Positions 12,022-26,033 are shown, numbered from the stretch's first letter. The stretch is 64,000 bases of DNA from Citrus sinensis (GCF_022201045.2 NC_068561.1:25116501-25180500), one strand, 5' to 3'. Notes: generated by a model not told the origin, from the letters alone. A program made the numbers and translations.

Positions 12022-13286
12022 CTATGGTACAACATTTACGCTCATAAGTTGCTCATCTGGGAAAGACTCATTCAAAGGTAAAGATTCTGGAATAAATTTA
12101 AGATCAAGGCGAGATAAATGATCCGCCACAACATTTTCAGAACCCTTTTTATCTCTAAATTCAATGTCAAATTCTTGTAAAAGCAACACCCAACAAATCA
12201 ATCTTGCCTTAGCATCTTTCTTAGTAAGCAAATATTTCAAAGCAGCATGATCAGTAAAATTAATCACTTTACAACCTATAAGATAAGATCTGAATTTATC
12301 AAGTGCAAACACCACAGGTAACATTTCCTTTTATATAGTTGAATAGTTTAACTGTGCATCATTGAGTGTCATACCAGCATAATAAATCACATAAGGCACA
12401 CGTTCTAATCTTTGTCCTAAAACTGCTCCTACAGTATAATCAAATGCATCACACATAATTTCAAAAGGCAAATCCCAATTAGGTAGCTGGATGATAGGTG
12501 ACGACGTAAAAAATTCCTTAAGTTTTGCAAAAGCATCAATACAAGATCCATCAAAGATAAAATGTGCATCCTTAACAAGTAAATTGTATAAAGGTCTAGA
12601 AATTTTACCAAAATCTTTAATGAATCTTCTATAAAAACTAGCATGTCTAAGGAAAGATCTTACTTCTTTTACAGATTTGGATGTGGAAGATTAGAAATTA
12701 AATCCACCTTGGCTTTGTCGACTTCTATGTCTCTACTAGAAATTATGTAACCGAGAATAATACCTTATTTTACCATGAAATGACACTTTTTCCAATTTAG
12801 AACCAAGTTTTTTTCTTTACATCTCTGCAAAATATTGTTAGATGCCGCAAACATTCATAAAAAAAATCTCCATAAACAGAAAAATCATCCATGAACACTT
12901 CAAGAAATTTCTCAACCATATCAAAAAAAAATACTAAGCATGCATCTTTGAAAGGTAGCAGGTGCATTGCATAAATCAAATGGCATTCTCCTATATGCAA
13001 AAGTTCCAAAGGGACAAGTAAAAGTAGTTTTCTCTAGGTCCTCTGGAGCTATAGAGATATGATTATAACCTGAATATCCATCTAGAAAACAGTAAAAGTC
13101 ATGACCTGCAATTCTATCAAGCATTTGATCAATAAATAGAAGAGGAAAATGATCTTTTCTTGTGACTGAATTTAATTTCCTGTAGTCAATACAAACATGC
13201 CAACCTGTAGTTACTCTAGTGGGAATTAATTCATTATTAGCATTAGTAACTACCGTAACACCAGATTTCTTAGGAACGACTTGCAT
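12022..13286 (-). pseudogene. Reverse transcriptase / RNase H region of the retroelement (broken)
   Basis: The reverse transcriptase part at 13286-12921 shows CIDYRKLN, FLDGYSGY and the CPFGTFAYRRMPF segment. The catalytic FMDD lies in another frame at 13009-12797, so at least one frameshift interrupts it. RNase H at 12324-12022 shows [14 protein letters not shown] and VVADHLSRL. These are family hallmarks of Ty3/gypsy pol. The breaks mean no functional enzyme is made. Confidence 0.87.
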
Positions 13287-13345
13287 AGGGCTAACCCAAG
13301 AGCTATCTGAAATAGGATCAATGATTCATGCATCTAATGATTTAA

Positions 13346-14323
13346 TTACTTTAGCTCTTGCCACTTTTTCATGTTAGGATTTAGCCTACGTTGCATCTCC
13401 CTAATAGGTTTAGCATTTTCTTCAAAATGAATACGATGCATGCAATCTACTGGATTAATACTTTTAATATCAGCAATGGTCCATCCTATTGCCTCCTTAT
13501 GCTCTTTTAGAATACCTAAAAGCTTACCATTTTGCTCAAGATCAAGGGAAAAAGAAATAATAACAGGTAGAGTGTTAGATTCTCCCAAGAATGCATATTC
13601 CAAAGTGTCGGGCAGTGCTTTGAGTTCCAATTTTAGTGGTGTCTCCGCAGATGGGCTAATCTTCTTCTCAGAATGAGGCAGTGGTTCTGACTTTATCTTC
13701 CATTTAGTTGTGTCCATAATTGGAGGTGCATCAAGTAAGGCGTTGACTCCTACAATTGCACTGTCATCATTAAAAGATAAATCAGAATGAGTTAAATATG
13801 CCTCTAATGGATCATCAGTGTGGTTAGAAATGAATGAATCTTCTACTAATTCCTCTATCATATTTGCTTTGACAAATTCATCTTCTTCTTGTGACTGCTT
13901 GGTAACATTAAAAATATTCAATTCCATGGTCATATTACCAAAAGATAGCTGCATGTTTCCATTCCTACAATTAATAAGAGCATCAGCTGTACCTAAGAAG
14001 GGACGACCTAGAATAACTGGGGTGTGTTTCTTAGGATTATGTACATGCTGAGTATCAATAACAATAAAATCAACAAGATAATAAAATTTATCAATCTGTA
14101 TCAACACATCCTCCATAATACCACGAGGTATTTTCATTGACCTAACAACAAGTTGCAAAATAATAAAAGTTGATTTTAACTCAACTAGTCCAAGCTGCAT
14201 GTAAACAGAATAAGGCAAGAGATTAACACTAACGCCTAAATCCAATAATTCTTTATCAAACAATTGGTTCCCTATAATACATGAGATAGTAGGAAAACCT
14301 GGATCTTTAAATTTTGGTGGCAT
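13346..14323 (-). pseudogene. Protease and linker region of the retroelement
   Basis: The 325-codon open frame is the longest in the element. It carries the aspartic protease motif as LLDLGVSVNLLP, where family members usually have D-x-G-A/S. A segment typical of the protease-to-RT linker follows (HTPVILGRPFL). It ends at a stop before the reverse transcriptase part. Several antisense frames here are shadows. Confidence 0.8.
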
Positions 14324-14329
14324 TTTACA

Positions 14330-16026
14330 TTAAAGTAAATTGCTAGTTTGTTCAGTTAAAAATGCCTTTTTGGTGACATGCAAATTTCTCTTTTTAGTGC
14401 ATAAGTCCTTCAAAAACTTAGCATATGAAGGAACTTGCTTAATAACATCAAGTAAAATGATGTTTATACTTACTTGCTTGAATATTTCTATAATCTCACC
14501 TGTTGAAGTCTCTTTCTTTACCTTTGTTAACCATTGAGGAAAATGAGCCTCAGAAATGTAAGTTGGTGGGCCACTTTCTTCTTGATCATTTGGTGATGAG
14601 TCTTGTGATGGAACTGAATCTGCAGAAGTATGTTCAGATGTCTTCCTTGTTTGAACCTCCACTTTGTTGTCAAACAATTTTCCTCTTCTCAAGGTCATAA
14701 TAGACTTTGCTTCTTCATACTGATGGCTTCAAACTTCGTGCACTCCATTGGGATTAGAAATTGGTTGACTTGGAAATTTTCTTTTTTCTCTCTCAGCTAC
14801 CGTAGTTGTTAATTGACTCAATTGATGTTCAACCTTTAAAATTGCTTGAGTGTTCGACTGAAAGGTTTGTTGGGTTGACTGAATGAAACTTTGAAGAGTA
14901 TCCTCTAAAGAAGGTTTTCTTTGTTGAAGTGCGACAAATTGAGACATAAGTTATTCGGTAGAGGGATATACTTGGTTATGAGGGACAAATTCTTGATTGA
15001 GCATGTTAAATTGTTGCCCTCCTTGGTTTGACAAAGGTTGATTTTGTTTCCAAGAAAAATTAGGCGATTCCTCCAATTAGGATTATATGTGGATGAATAT
15101 GGACTATTGAAGGATTTTTCATACGATTGTAGGGCATGTACCTACTCAAAATAAGCCTCTGGATAGGCTAATAATAATGGACAATTCTGTGCTGTATGAG
15201 ATAAGTTAGAACAAAGAGCACAAACCTCATTAGCTACACTAGGATGGTGATTCATTGATTGGTTTAGAGCTAAGGCATCTACTTTCCTAGAAAGTGTAGT
15301 TATAGTGGATTTCACATTAAAATCATCTTTAACAGCATATAATCCCTTTCTAGAAACTTGAGATGATTTTTCCCTTTGATTTGAAAAATCCCACTGTTGA
15401 GAATTTTCAAAAAGTGAATTAAAGAATCTCTCACCATTCATAGATTATACCATATGATGATTCGACATGGTTAAACCGTTATAAAAGCATTGTATAAGTC
15501 TCCATTTCTCAAAACCATAGTGGGGACACTTGAGGAGTAAATCATTAAATCTTTCCCAACACTCATAAAATTGCTCACCATCTCTTTGATAAAAATCACT
15601 TATCTCTCTCCTAAGGGCATTTGTTTTAGACATAGAAAAAAACTTGGTGAGGAACTTGTTACTTAATTCATCCCACGTTATAGACCCAGCAGGAAGTGAA
15701 TTCAACTAAGCTTTCGCTTTGTCTTTTAATGAGAAAGGGAACATGCGAAGCTTAATTGACTCATCATTAAAATTTTGAAAACGACATGTAGAGCATATGT
15801 CAAGAAATTCCTTAATGTGCAAATATGGGTCCTCTCTCTCTAGCCCATGGAAAGATGGTAAAAGCTGAATGACAGAGGGCTTAAGTTCAAAGTGTGTTGT
15901 TGTAGTTTGTGGCAACACAATATAAGATGGTTGGTTGGCTGCAAGTGGTGAAAAATATTCTCTAAGGGTTTTCTCGGCTTGCACTGGTGGAAGTATTGGC
16001 AATAGTCTATTTGGGTCATCCATCAC
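14330..16026 (-). pseudogene. Gag region of the retroelement (broken)
   Basis: Gag is visible in pieces at 16026-15706, 15705-15445, 15441-15142, 14947-14729 and 14698-14330. The first two join across a stop codon where a tryptophan is usual; others are separated by stops. The third piece contains a CCHC zinc knuckle (C-x2-C-x4-H-x4-C, from CALC to QNC). This copy lacks 33 bp, in frame, that units 1 and 3 keep near their positions 4050-4090 and 23110-23145; AATCTC flanks the missing stretch. Confidence 0.82.
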
Positions 16027-16353
16027 TTCTGAATAACTAGCTCGACTACTATCAATTTTTTACTCTCCTTTGACCAAGCGATTTGTTGAATCGCGTTCCC
16101 AAACACTCATAAACTAACTAGACAAAGAAGAAAAATTAAACAACAATAATAAAAATAAACAAAATTTAAAATAAAAGAAATCAAACAACCAAACAATGAA
16201 TTCAAAGAAAATATTAACTAATTTTTTTGTGTTTTTTATAAAAAATTAAATAAATAAAATTAAAGACAACCTAAATTATAACTAGTAGAAGAATCAAATC
16301 AACCTAGATTAAACTGATTTTCTAGCACAATCCTCGGCAACAGTGCAAAAACT

Positions 16354-17646
16354 TGTTGTGAAAAATTTTAATATACTCGCAACCGCACGAATCTAGAGAT
16401 AGAATAGTGGTAACGAGGTCAAACCCACAGGGATTGTTGTAAATTGAAAAGTCTAATTTAAATCTAAAATTAATATTAATCCTAACCTAGTTGAGCAATT
16501 TGAATTTTTAAGAGAATAAAAATAATTAAACTAAGAAAATAATTAAAGCAAATGAGAAATCAATAAGAAAAAATTTACTAAGGTTTCGGAATCCACCACT
16601 ATTCAACTAGTAATTATCTAATTATTAATTAATCTCCAAATTTAGAGTGACAACTCGAAATCAATCTATGTCATCTCATAAATATAACAATTAAACCCAA
16701 TTAAAATTATTCTTGTGTAGGTTTCTTTTTCCGCTTAACAGTATGATATCTAAGCATCCCATGTAAACATATTAAATAACAAAAAGTCAAAGTTTTCTTA
16801 AGCGCTCTGCGTAAACAATTTAATGAAAAACACAGAATCAAAGATAATCATATATAAACTTTATAGACCCAAGCATAGATTTAATCGAATATTAATCCTA
16901 ACAATTAATAATACATGACAGAATTGGTGAAAAGATTTAATAACATCCAACTAATCATGTGAAATAAGAACCATAAATATTAAAGCGCACATGTAGCGAA
17001 TTAATTAAATAAAAAGATAATTATTTCATTGAATAGGGTTTCATCCTTAACCGTAGTATAAGAAAATTAGTTAGACATACTTGAATTGGGAGCTACGAAA
17101 GAAATAAAATCAACCCTAGAAATATTTAACTGCTGCAGCCTTCATTTTCTTCTCTGCCGAATTGCGTCTGCACTATTTTTTTCTTCCTGGCGGCTGCCCT
17201 TCTTTCAAAAGCCAAAGGCTTGCTTATATAGTCTTCAAAATGGGCCTCACCTTGTCAATTCTAAAGCCGAAAGGCTTTGCATTTTATTTGTTTTGCTTCA
17301 CTCACGTGCTGGGCACTTAGAATTGCAATATGATTCCTTTTTTCCATTTATGAAACCCAAGTACGGGTCCCTTTTTAAAGCTAAAATCAATTTCTCTCAT
17401 TTGTCTGCATGTGCATGATGAATTAACTTGTTGAATTCAGTTCCTTGGCTTGATTTCCACATGCATGTATGTCTAATTGCTTCCAAAAATCAATTAATCT
17501 TTAATGCTTCCAAAATTAAGCTCTTTTATGCCCTTTTTATCCATAATCTCAAAGTAATTCCCTATTCAATAAAAAAAATAAGAAATAAAAATAACTAATA
17601 AATATATAATAAAAGGGTAAAATATGTATACAAATTATGTTCATCA
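16354..17646 (-). repeat. 5' LTR, unit 2
   Basis: This is a counterpart of the unit 1 LTR, about 1293 bp, with TG...CA ends when read on the - strand and the primer-binding site at 16331-16350. It is nearly identical to the LTRs of units 1 and 3. These are copies by segmental duplication, not an LTR pair, so their identity dates the array rather than the insertion. Confidence 0.8.
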
Positions 17647-18313
17647 CAAGATAAGTAAAACTCCTAAAATCACTTCTCCCTAGATCCAAACTCCTTCTAG
17701 TAACCTCACTTCTTCCATTCTTTCTAAAGCTCCACGGAAAGTAAAAACATGCAATACACCTCGATTACGAATTTATTATGTTTAGCTAGGTTTCTTACCT
17801 TGCCCAAAATTTAGTTAAAACGACACATTCTTTTTTTTTTATAAAAAATGAGAATAGGCAGCCATAATTAAGTTCATGGCTTAGTCGTTAGATTACTATT
17901 TTTGTGGGCATAATAAATTGGTCATTTGGAAGAGCGTTTAGAATAAGAATAAATATTTTAGTATTTTTTTTTACTTTAAATTACAATACAAAGCATTGCA
18001 TTTTTTATTTTTTATTTAAAGTTTGACTAATTCTGTGATTTATTAAATCCTAATAATTCTAATAATAATGATATTGAGATTTATTCGTCCAATTAAATAG
18101 GATCTTAATTACTGTGTTATACTACAACCGTGAAGTGAATTTGGCTCTCCTCTTTCTGCGCAGCAATAAGAACTTAGAGCCATAAATTTTTTTTCTCAAA
18201 ATCAATATATAAACACATGATCCACATTGCATCAAATCACAAGCAAAAAGTTCAATCCTACATACCTCGAACTTTTGTACATTAGAATAAAACATTTGAA
18301 AAAGAAAGTAAAA
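17647..18313 (+). promoter_or_regulatory. Promoter and 5' UTR of pectate lyase copy C
   Basis: Same sequence as 6316-6982, with the TATA box at 18206-18213 and the start codon at 18314. No separate gene is seen in it. Confidence 0.6.
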
Positions 18314-20105
18314 ATGGAGCTAGCTAGGCTAAAATTAATCTTTCTTTTCTCTTTTATCATTTTGATCCCTTGCCTATCGGCTATCGCCGAGGCCGACGAG
18401 GTATGGAGGCGACGAGCTGAAGAAGCCATGCAGACCACTGAGCAGTACTATGATCCTGACCCTGTAGCTGTTGCCAGCAACTTGAACATGAAAGTTCAGG
18501 AGTATGTGAATAACAATACTAATACTAAAAACCCGTACCTGTCGGCATTAGCATGTTTCAAAATATAGATTTTAAACTAGATTATTCTATTTAATTTTAA
18601 TTTAAAAAGGTGAAAAACGTTAGCAATAAAATATAATACATCCTATTAATGTTTTAAAGTTAGATATATATGGATATGAAATTTATAGAAATTTTTTATG
18701 GGTTGCAGCTTGTCAAAGCAGACTGCTGCCAGAAGGGGCTTGTTGAATGCAGAATCAGGGCAATGTGAGGCAACAAACCCAATTGACAAATGTTGGCGTT
18801 GCAAAGAGAACTGGGCAGAAGATCGGCAGGCGCTAGCAGGTTGCGCGCTTGGTTTCGGCAGTAAAGCTACCGGAGGAAAAGGTGGAAAAATTTATGAGGT
18901 GACTGATTCTTCTGACAATAATATGGAGAACCCTAAGGTTGGTACTTTACGCCATGCAGTGATCCAAAAAGAACCTTTATGGATCATCTTTGCCAAGGAC
19001 ATGAACATCAAGTTGCAACAAGAATTGGTTGTCCAGGGTAACAAGACCATTGATGGGCGTGGAGCCAATGTACACATTGCCAATGGAGCTGGAATTAGGC
19101 TACAGTTTGTGCAAAATGTCATCATTCATGGGATTCATATTCATAACATTTCTCCTGCCAGTGGTGGTATGATTAGGGATTCTGTGGATCATGTGGGAAA
19201 TAGAGGTCCAAGTGATGGGGACGCTGTTTCAGTATTTGGTTCGTCAAATATTTGGCTTGATCATCTTACATTATCTAAAGCCCAAGATGGGCTCATTGAT
19301 GCCATTCAAGGATCTACAGCCATCACCATTTCAAACTGCCACCTCTCAAACCATGACAAGGTGACTATAATTTAATTAAATGTTGACTTTACATGACGTA
19401 GCTCAGGTCATCATCAAACGTAAATTCAAACTTTTGATCTATTATAAGCCATGTTGTGCTATAAAATTTTGCAGGCAATTTTGCTAGGTGCAACCGATAC
19501 GTTCACGGAAGATAAAAAGATGCAAGTGACTGTAGCATTCAACCGCTTTGATAAGGGATTGGTGCAAAGAATGCCATGCATCAGATTTGGTTTCGCTCAT
19601 GTTGTGAACAATGATTACAATCAATGGGAAATGTATGCAATTGGTGGTCTCAAAGGCCCCACCATTCTTAGCCAGGGTAATAGGTTCTTTGCCTCAGATA
19701 ACAAGAATGCCAAAGAGGTAATGTATTTTCTACAAGAGACAAGGTCCTTTATTGATTAGAGTTCACTTAATGTATAAACAATATTTTTCAATAAACGTAC
19801 AAAAGACATAAAGTTCGTATCTAAAGAGAATCCAGGCTGCGCACGTAATGAATTAATCTTTATTATTTATTTGCATGCAGGTGACAAAGAGAATGGACTG
19901 CAGCCCTGAAGAAGGGAATGGTTGGATATGGAGATCAGAGGGAGATGTATTCTTGAATGGGGCTTACTTCAATGCATCCGGTGACCCGAAAAAGCAAATC
20001 AAATACGAACTGAATGATGTGATTAAACCAGCGCCAGGAACAGAAGTTCAGAGGATCACAAAATTTGCTGGGGCACTTGTCTGCAAGCCAGGCCAGCAAT
20101 GTTAA
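18314..20105 (+). CDS. Pectate lyase copy C
   Basis: Complete four-exon gene with exons 18314-18534, 18709-19360, 19475-19717 and 19881-20105, same phases and splice sites as copy B, predicting 446 aa. The signal peptide, RDSVDH, WLDH, RMPCIR and HVVNNDY motifs are all present and no stop or frameshift is seen. The predicted protein is identical to that of copy D and has Arg where copy B has Lys near the C-terminus. It should be a secreted, calcium-dependent pectate lyase. Whether each copy is expressed cannot be told, since promoters are also the same. Confidence 0.93.
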
Positions 20106-21981
20106 TTTACTAGATTTTTGGCATTGATAGAGAAACAGTGACCTAGCCATAGCCTAAGGCTAGCTCACTGCTATTGGTTAAAAATGATGGCCAAAATATT
20201 AGACAGAAAATTGGGACGGAAAATGAGAGGAGGAAGAAAATAAATGAATAGTAATCCTCTCATTTAGTCCAATTTTTTCATGGATTTGGTTAGTTTCTAT
20301 AACCATATCCAACATTAAGGCTTTTTTTTTGTCCAATGCAATCAATCAACGTGTTTGATGTGCTTATTCATAATGGTAACCGTGTTTCTTTATTGGATGT
20401 ACAAAATTAATAAATTTTTTCATTATTTAATAGTTAATCATTACCATTGATAATTAATTTGTTTGTTTAATTAATTACTTTGTGAGTGCTACTTCTTTTC
20501 ATTAGGGAAAATTTTATAATACCGTGATTAAAATTACAGCATGAATGTCATGATAAACATAAATTTTGTAAATTATATATAAAACCTAGTAAATAGAAAG
20601 GAAAAGACGTAAACTAATATAAAAGTGGTAAATTGATGTTTTAAAATTACAAACACTTGTAAGAATATTATAAAACTTGTAAATCAACATTAAAGTAAAA
20701 CAACATTAAACAAAAAATAGTTTATCAATTTGATTTAATTAAAGAAAAGCCACTCCTCAATTGAAAATAAAAAAATTGTTATGAAAACAATTGGAATAAG
20801 TTTTATTGAATTTGTCTAACCATAATTTCGGTATTCATTTTACAAATACATAATTTTTTTAATTTTTATCATAGTTTTTTTCTTAATTTTCTATCATAGT
20901 ATTGTTCACTACATACGTTAATTAAGCAAAATTATTTTTATGTGGATTAAGCTAAAAAAGAAGAACGTATTCTTATGTTACTAGACATATATGATATATT
21001 AATAAAATTGGATTTGATTTTATGTTTTATACATACTTCATATAATTTCAATTTTTCATTTTTTACTTGTACTTAAAGATCATTTGGAATTACTGTCGGG
21101 GGCTTTTGGAAAGATACAAAATACCTTATCTTACAAACAACCTTGAAAACACGAAAATAATAGTTTTTCGAAATCCTATTTTGAGAATAAGTTTTATCCT
21201 TCATAATATTTTATGTACATCATCACATGTTTTACCTCAACTTAAACTATCATGTTCAATTTAGAAACAAAATTAGAAAATTTATAAGAAAATCATAATT
21301 AAAAAAGGGTTTTTATTTTACATTTGTAAGTTTTTATTTTTTCAATAATTCTTATACTAATCTACTTATTTTACCTTTTATTTACAATCCTTATATTTCA
21401 TTTACGCAATTAATGTTTTGGTTTACACTTATTGTTGATTTACATGTTTTATATTATATTTTTTTATGTTAATTTACCATTCCTATGTTAATTTTTTTTT
21501 ACCTTTTATTCAAAAGTTCTATGTTCCATTTTGCAAAATTTATGTTTTATTTTATTCTTAATATTGATTACAAGATTTATATTATATTTTTATTTTTTAA
21601 TTATTTGTTTACAATTAATATACTATTTTATCACTCTTATGTTAATTTACTTCTTTTTTGCTTTCATTTACAAGTTTTATATTCTAATTAACAATCTATA
21701 TTTTATCTTACACTTATTATCTGTTTGCAAGTTTTATATTGCATTTGTAAGTTTTTGTTTTGTTTACCAATAATACACCAATTTACCACCCTATGTTAAT
21801 TTACTTATTTACCCTCCATTTACAAATATTACGTCTTCTTTACATAATTTATGTTTTATTTTACACTTAACATTGATTATAAGTTTTATGTTAAATTTAT
21901 AATTTTTTATTTTTTTACTAATAATACGTTAATTTACCATTTCTATATTAATTTATTTGTTTTACCTCTCATTTATAAAAG
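20106..21981. repeat. AT-rich flank and degenerate T-rich repeat, unit 3
   Basis: Counterpart of 1056-2930. No gene is visible. The T-rich repeat occupies about 21,280-21,980 and the retroelement begins right after it. Confidence 0.65.
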
Positions 21982-24900
21982 AAAAATACTAGAAAAGAAA
22001 AACAAATAATGAAAAAGAAACCTACTATTAAAATAAAACAAGAATGCAAAGATGGACTTAATTAATCCTGATAAACAAGATCATCTAAAAGTAGCTCATC
22101 GACTTCTGATGTTCTTAACTCTAACAATGGTTGTAATCTCTGACCATTGACTTTAAATAAATCACCATTTTTTGGATTTTCAATCTCAATTGCTCCATAA
22201 GGAAAGACAGTACGAACTATAAAAGGAGCAGACTATCGAGAACGTAACTTACCTGGAAAGAGATGCAATCGAGAATTATATAAAAGTATTTTATGACCTA
22301 GTGTAAAGGATTTTCTTAAAATATGCTTGTCGTGAAATATTTTCATTCGCTGCTTGTAAATCTTGGCATTCTCATATGCATAATTCATGATCTCTTCAAG
22401 TCTTGCTAGTTGTAATCTTCTCTTCGTGCACTCCTTTGGGATTAGAAATTGGTTGACTTGGAAATTTTCTTTTTCTCTCTCAGCTATCGTAGTTGTTAAT
22501 TGACTCAATTGATGTTCAACCTTTAAAATTGCTTGAGTGTTCGACTGAAAGGTTTGTTGGGTTGACTGAATGAATCTTTGAAGAGTATCCTCTAAAGAAG
22601 GTTTTCTTTGTTGAAGTGCGACAAATTAAGACATAAGTTATTCGGTAGAGGGATATACTTGGTTATGAGGGACAAATTCTTGATTGAGCATGTTAAATTG
22701 TTGCCCTCCTTAGTTTGACAAAGGTTGATTTTGTTTCCAAGAAAAATTAGGCGATTCCTCCAATTAGGATTATATGTGGATGAATATGGACTATTGAAGG
22801 ATTTTTCATACGATTGTAGGGCATGTACCTACTCAAAATAAGCCTCTGGATAGGCTAATAATAATGGACAATTCTGTGCTGTATGAGATAAGTTAGAACA
22901 AAGAGCACAAACCTCATTAGCTACACTAGGATGGTGATTCATTGATTGGTTTAGAGCTAAGGCATCTACTTTCCTAGAAAGTGTAGTTATAGTGGATTTC
23001 ACATTAAAATCATCTTTAACTGCATATAATCCCTTTCTAGAAACTTGAGATGATTTTTCCCTTTGATTTGAAAAATCCCACTGTTGAGAATTTTCAAAAA
23101 GTGAATTAAAGAAATCTCATGCAGCCCCTTCATGTAAGTTCAAAAATCTCTCACCATTCATAGATTATACCATATGATGATTCGACATGGTTAAACCGTT
23201 ATAAAAGCATTGTATAAGTCTCCATTTCTCAAAACCATAGTGGGGACACTTGAGGAGTAAATCATTAAATCTTTCCCAACACTCATAAAATTGTTCACCA
23301 TCTCTTTGATAAAAATCACTTATCTCTCTCCTAAGGGCATTTGTTTTAGACATAGAAAAAAACTTGGTGAGGAACTTGTTACTTAATTCATCCCACGTTA
23401 TAGACCTAGTAGGAAGTGAATTCAACTAAGCTTTCGCTTTGTCTTTTAATGAGAAAGGGAACATGCGAAGCTTAATTGACTCATCATTAAAATTTTGAAA
23501 ACGACATGTAGAGCATCTGTCAAGAAATTCCTTAATGTGCAAATATGGGTCCTCTCTCTCTAGCCCATGGAAAGATGGTAAAAGCTGAATGACAGAGGGC
23601 TTACGTTCAAAGTGTGTTGTTGTAGTTTGTGGCAACACAATATAAGATGGTTGGTTGGCTGCAAGTGGTGAAAAATATTCTCTAAGGGTTTTCTCGGCTT
23701 GCACTAGTGGAAGTATTGGCAATAGTGTATTTGGGTCATCCATCACTTCTGAATAACTAGCTCGACTCCTATCAATTTTTTACTCTCCTTTGACCAAGCG
23801 ATTTGTTGAATCGCGTTCCCAAACACTCATAAACTAACTAGACAAAGAAGAAAAATTAAACAACAATAATAAAAATAAACAAAATTTAAAATAAAAGAAA
23901 TCAAACAACCAAACAATGAATTCAAAGAAAATATTAACTAATTTTTTTGTGTTTTTTATAAAAAATTAAATAAATAAAATAAAAGACAACCTAAATTATA
24001 ACTAGTAGAAGAATCAAATCAACCTAGATTAAACTGATTTTCTAGCACAATCCTCGGCAACAGCGCAAAAACTTGTTGTGAAAAATTTTAATATACTCGC
24101 AACCGCACGAATCTAGAGATAGAATAGTGGTAACGAGGTCAAACCCACAGGGATTGTTGTAAATTGAAAAGTCTAATTTAAATCTAAAATTAATATTAAT
24201 CCTAACCTAGTTGAGCAATTTGAATTTTTAAGAGAATAAAAATAATTAAACTAAGAAAACAATTAAAGCAAATGAGAAATCAATAAGAAAAAATTTACTA
24301 AGGTTTCGGAATCCACCACTATTCAACTAGTAATTATCTAATTATTAATTAATCTCCAAATTTAGAGTGACAACTCGAAATCAATCTATGTTATCTCATA
24401 AATATAACAATTAAACCCAATTAAAATTATTCTTGTGTAGGTTTCTTTTTCCGCTTAACAGTATGATATCTAAGCATCCCATGTAAACATATTAAATAAC
24501 AAAAAGTCAAAGTTTTCTTAAGCGCTCTGCGTAAACAATTTAATGAAAGACACAGAATCAAAGATAATCATATATAAACTTTATAGACCCAAGCATAGAT
24601 TTAATCGAATATTAATCCTAACAATTAATAATACATGACAGAATTGGTGAAAAGATTTAATAACATCCAACTAATCATGTGAAATAAGAACCATAAATAT
24701 TAAAGCGCACATGTAGCGAATTAATTAAATAAAAAGATAATTATTTCATTGAATAGGGTTTCATCCTTAACCGTAGTATAAGAAAATTAGTTAGACATAC
24801 TTGAATTGGGAGCTACGAAAGAAATAAAATCAACCCTAGAAATATTTAACTGCTGCAGCCTTCATTTTCTTCTCTGCCGAATTGCGTCTGCACTATTTTT

Positions 24901-25366
24901 TTCTTCCTGGCGGCTGCCCTTCTTTCAAAAGCCAAAGGCTTGCTTATATAGTCTTCAAAATGGGCCTCACCTTGTCAATTCTAAAGCCGAAAGGCTTTGC
25001 ATTTTATTTGTTTTGCTTCACTCACGTGCTGGGCACTTAGAATTGCAATATGATTCCTTTTTTCCATTTATGAAACCCAAGTACGGGTCCCTTTTTAAAG
25101 CTAAAATCAATTTCTCTCATTTGTCTGCATGTGCATGATGAATTAACTTGTTGAATTCAGTTCCTTGGCTTGATTTCCACATGCATGTATGTCTAATTGC
25201 TTCCAAAAATCAATTAATCTTTAATGCTTCCAAAATTAAGCTCTTTTATGCCCTTTTTATCCATAATCTCAAAGTAATTCCCTATTCAATAAAAAAAATA
25301 AGAAATAAAAATAACTAATAAATATATAATAAAAGGGTAAAATATGTATACAAATTATGTTCATCA
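21982..25366 (-). mobile_element. Truncated Ty3/gypsy element, unit 3, same deletion as unit 1
   Basis: It aligns with unit 1 at a constant offset of 19,051 from the deletion junction (22421/22422) rightwards. It shares the 3643-bp internal deletion and the 33-bp stretch that unit 2 lacks, so units 1 and 3 are closer to each other than to the unit between them. It consists of LTR, primer-binding site (24051-24070), broken gag and the integrase tail only. Confidence 0.88.
24074..25366 (-). repeat. 5' LTR, unit 3
   Basis: About 1293 bp, same ends as the other LTR copies. Its outer edge lies 667 bases upstream of the start codon of copy D. Confidence 0.8.
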
Positions 25367-26033
25367 CAAGATAAGTAAAACTCCTAAAATCACTTCTCCC
25401 TAGATCCAAACTCCTTCTAGTAACCTCACTTCTTCCATTCTTTCTAAAGCTCCACGGAAAGTAAAAACATGCAATACACCTCGATTACGAATTTATTATG
25501 TTTAGCTAGGTTTCTTACCTTGCCCAAAATTTAGTTAAAACGACACATTCTTTTTTTTTTATAAAAAATGAGAATAGGCAGCCATAATTAAGTTCATGGC
25601 TTAGTCGTTAGATTACTATTTTTGTGGGCATAATAAATTGGTCATTTGGAAGAGCGTTTAGAATAAGAATAAATATTTTAGTATTTTTTTTTACTTTAAA
25701 TTACAATACAAAGCATTGCATTTTTTATTTTTTATTTAAAGTTTGACTAATTCTGTGATTTATTAAATCCTAATAATTCTAATAATAATGATATTGAGAT
25801 TTATTCGTCCAATTAAATAGGATCTTAATTACTGTGTTATACTACAACCGTGAAGTGAATTTGGCTCTCCTCTTTCTGCGCAGCAATAAGAACTTAGAGC
25901 CATAAATTTTTTTTCTCAAAATCAATATATAAACACATGATCCACATTGCATCAAATCACAAGCAAAAAGTTCAATCCTACATACCTCGAACTTTTGTAC
26001 ATTAGAATAAAACATTTGAAAAAGAAAGTAAAA
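25367..26033 (+). promoter_or_regulatory. Promoter and 5' UTR of pectate lyase copy D
   Basis: Same sequence as the regions before copies B and C, with the TATA box at 25926-25933 and the start codon at 26034. Confidence 0.6.

Larger units (their letters stand above)
10651..17646 (-). mobile_element. Ty3/gypsy (Athila/Tat-like) element, longest copy, 3' end missing
   Basis: On the - strand it shows 5' LTR (17646-16354), primer-binding site (16350-16331), gag, protease, reverse transcriptase, RNase H and integrase, in the Ty3/gypsy order. The region after pol is cut at about 10651 and there is no 3' LTR, so no target-site duplication can be identified. Stops and frameshifts break every domain. 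The FMDDFSVYGD reverse transcriptase motif, the tRNA-Asp-like primer site and the LTR of about 1.3 kb fit the Athila/Tat branch. The uninterrupted flank after copy D (about 29,690) shows what lay on the left side before insertion. Confidence 0.9.

Noticed and set aside
17086..17418. 110-codon open frame on the + strand, repeated in each unit (5755-6087, 24806-25138)
   Set aside because: It lies antisense inside the LTR, begins with a non-ATG codon (TTG) and has no recognisable features. It recurs only because the LTR is duplicated.
16354..25366. Treating the LTRs at 16354-17646 and 24074-25366 as the two ends of one large retroelement
   Set aside because: Both are in the same position relative to their own gag and primer-binding site, and a complete pectate lyase gene lies between them. 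They are duplicated 5' LTRs, not a 5'/3' pair.
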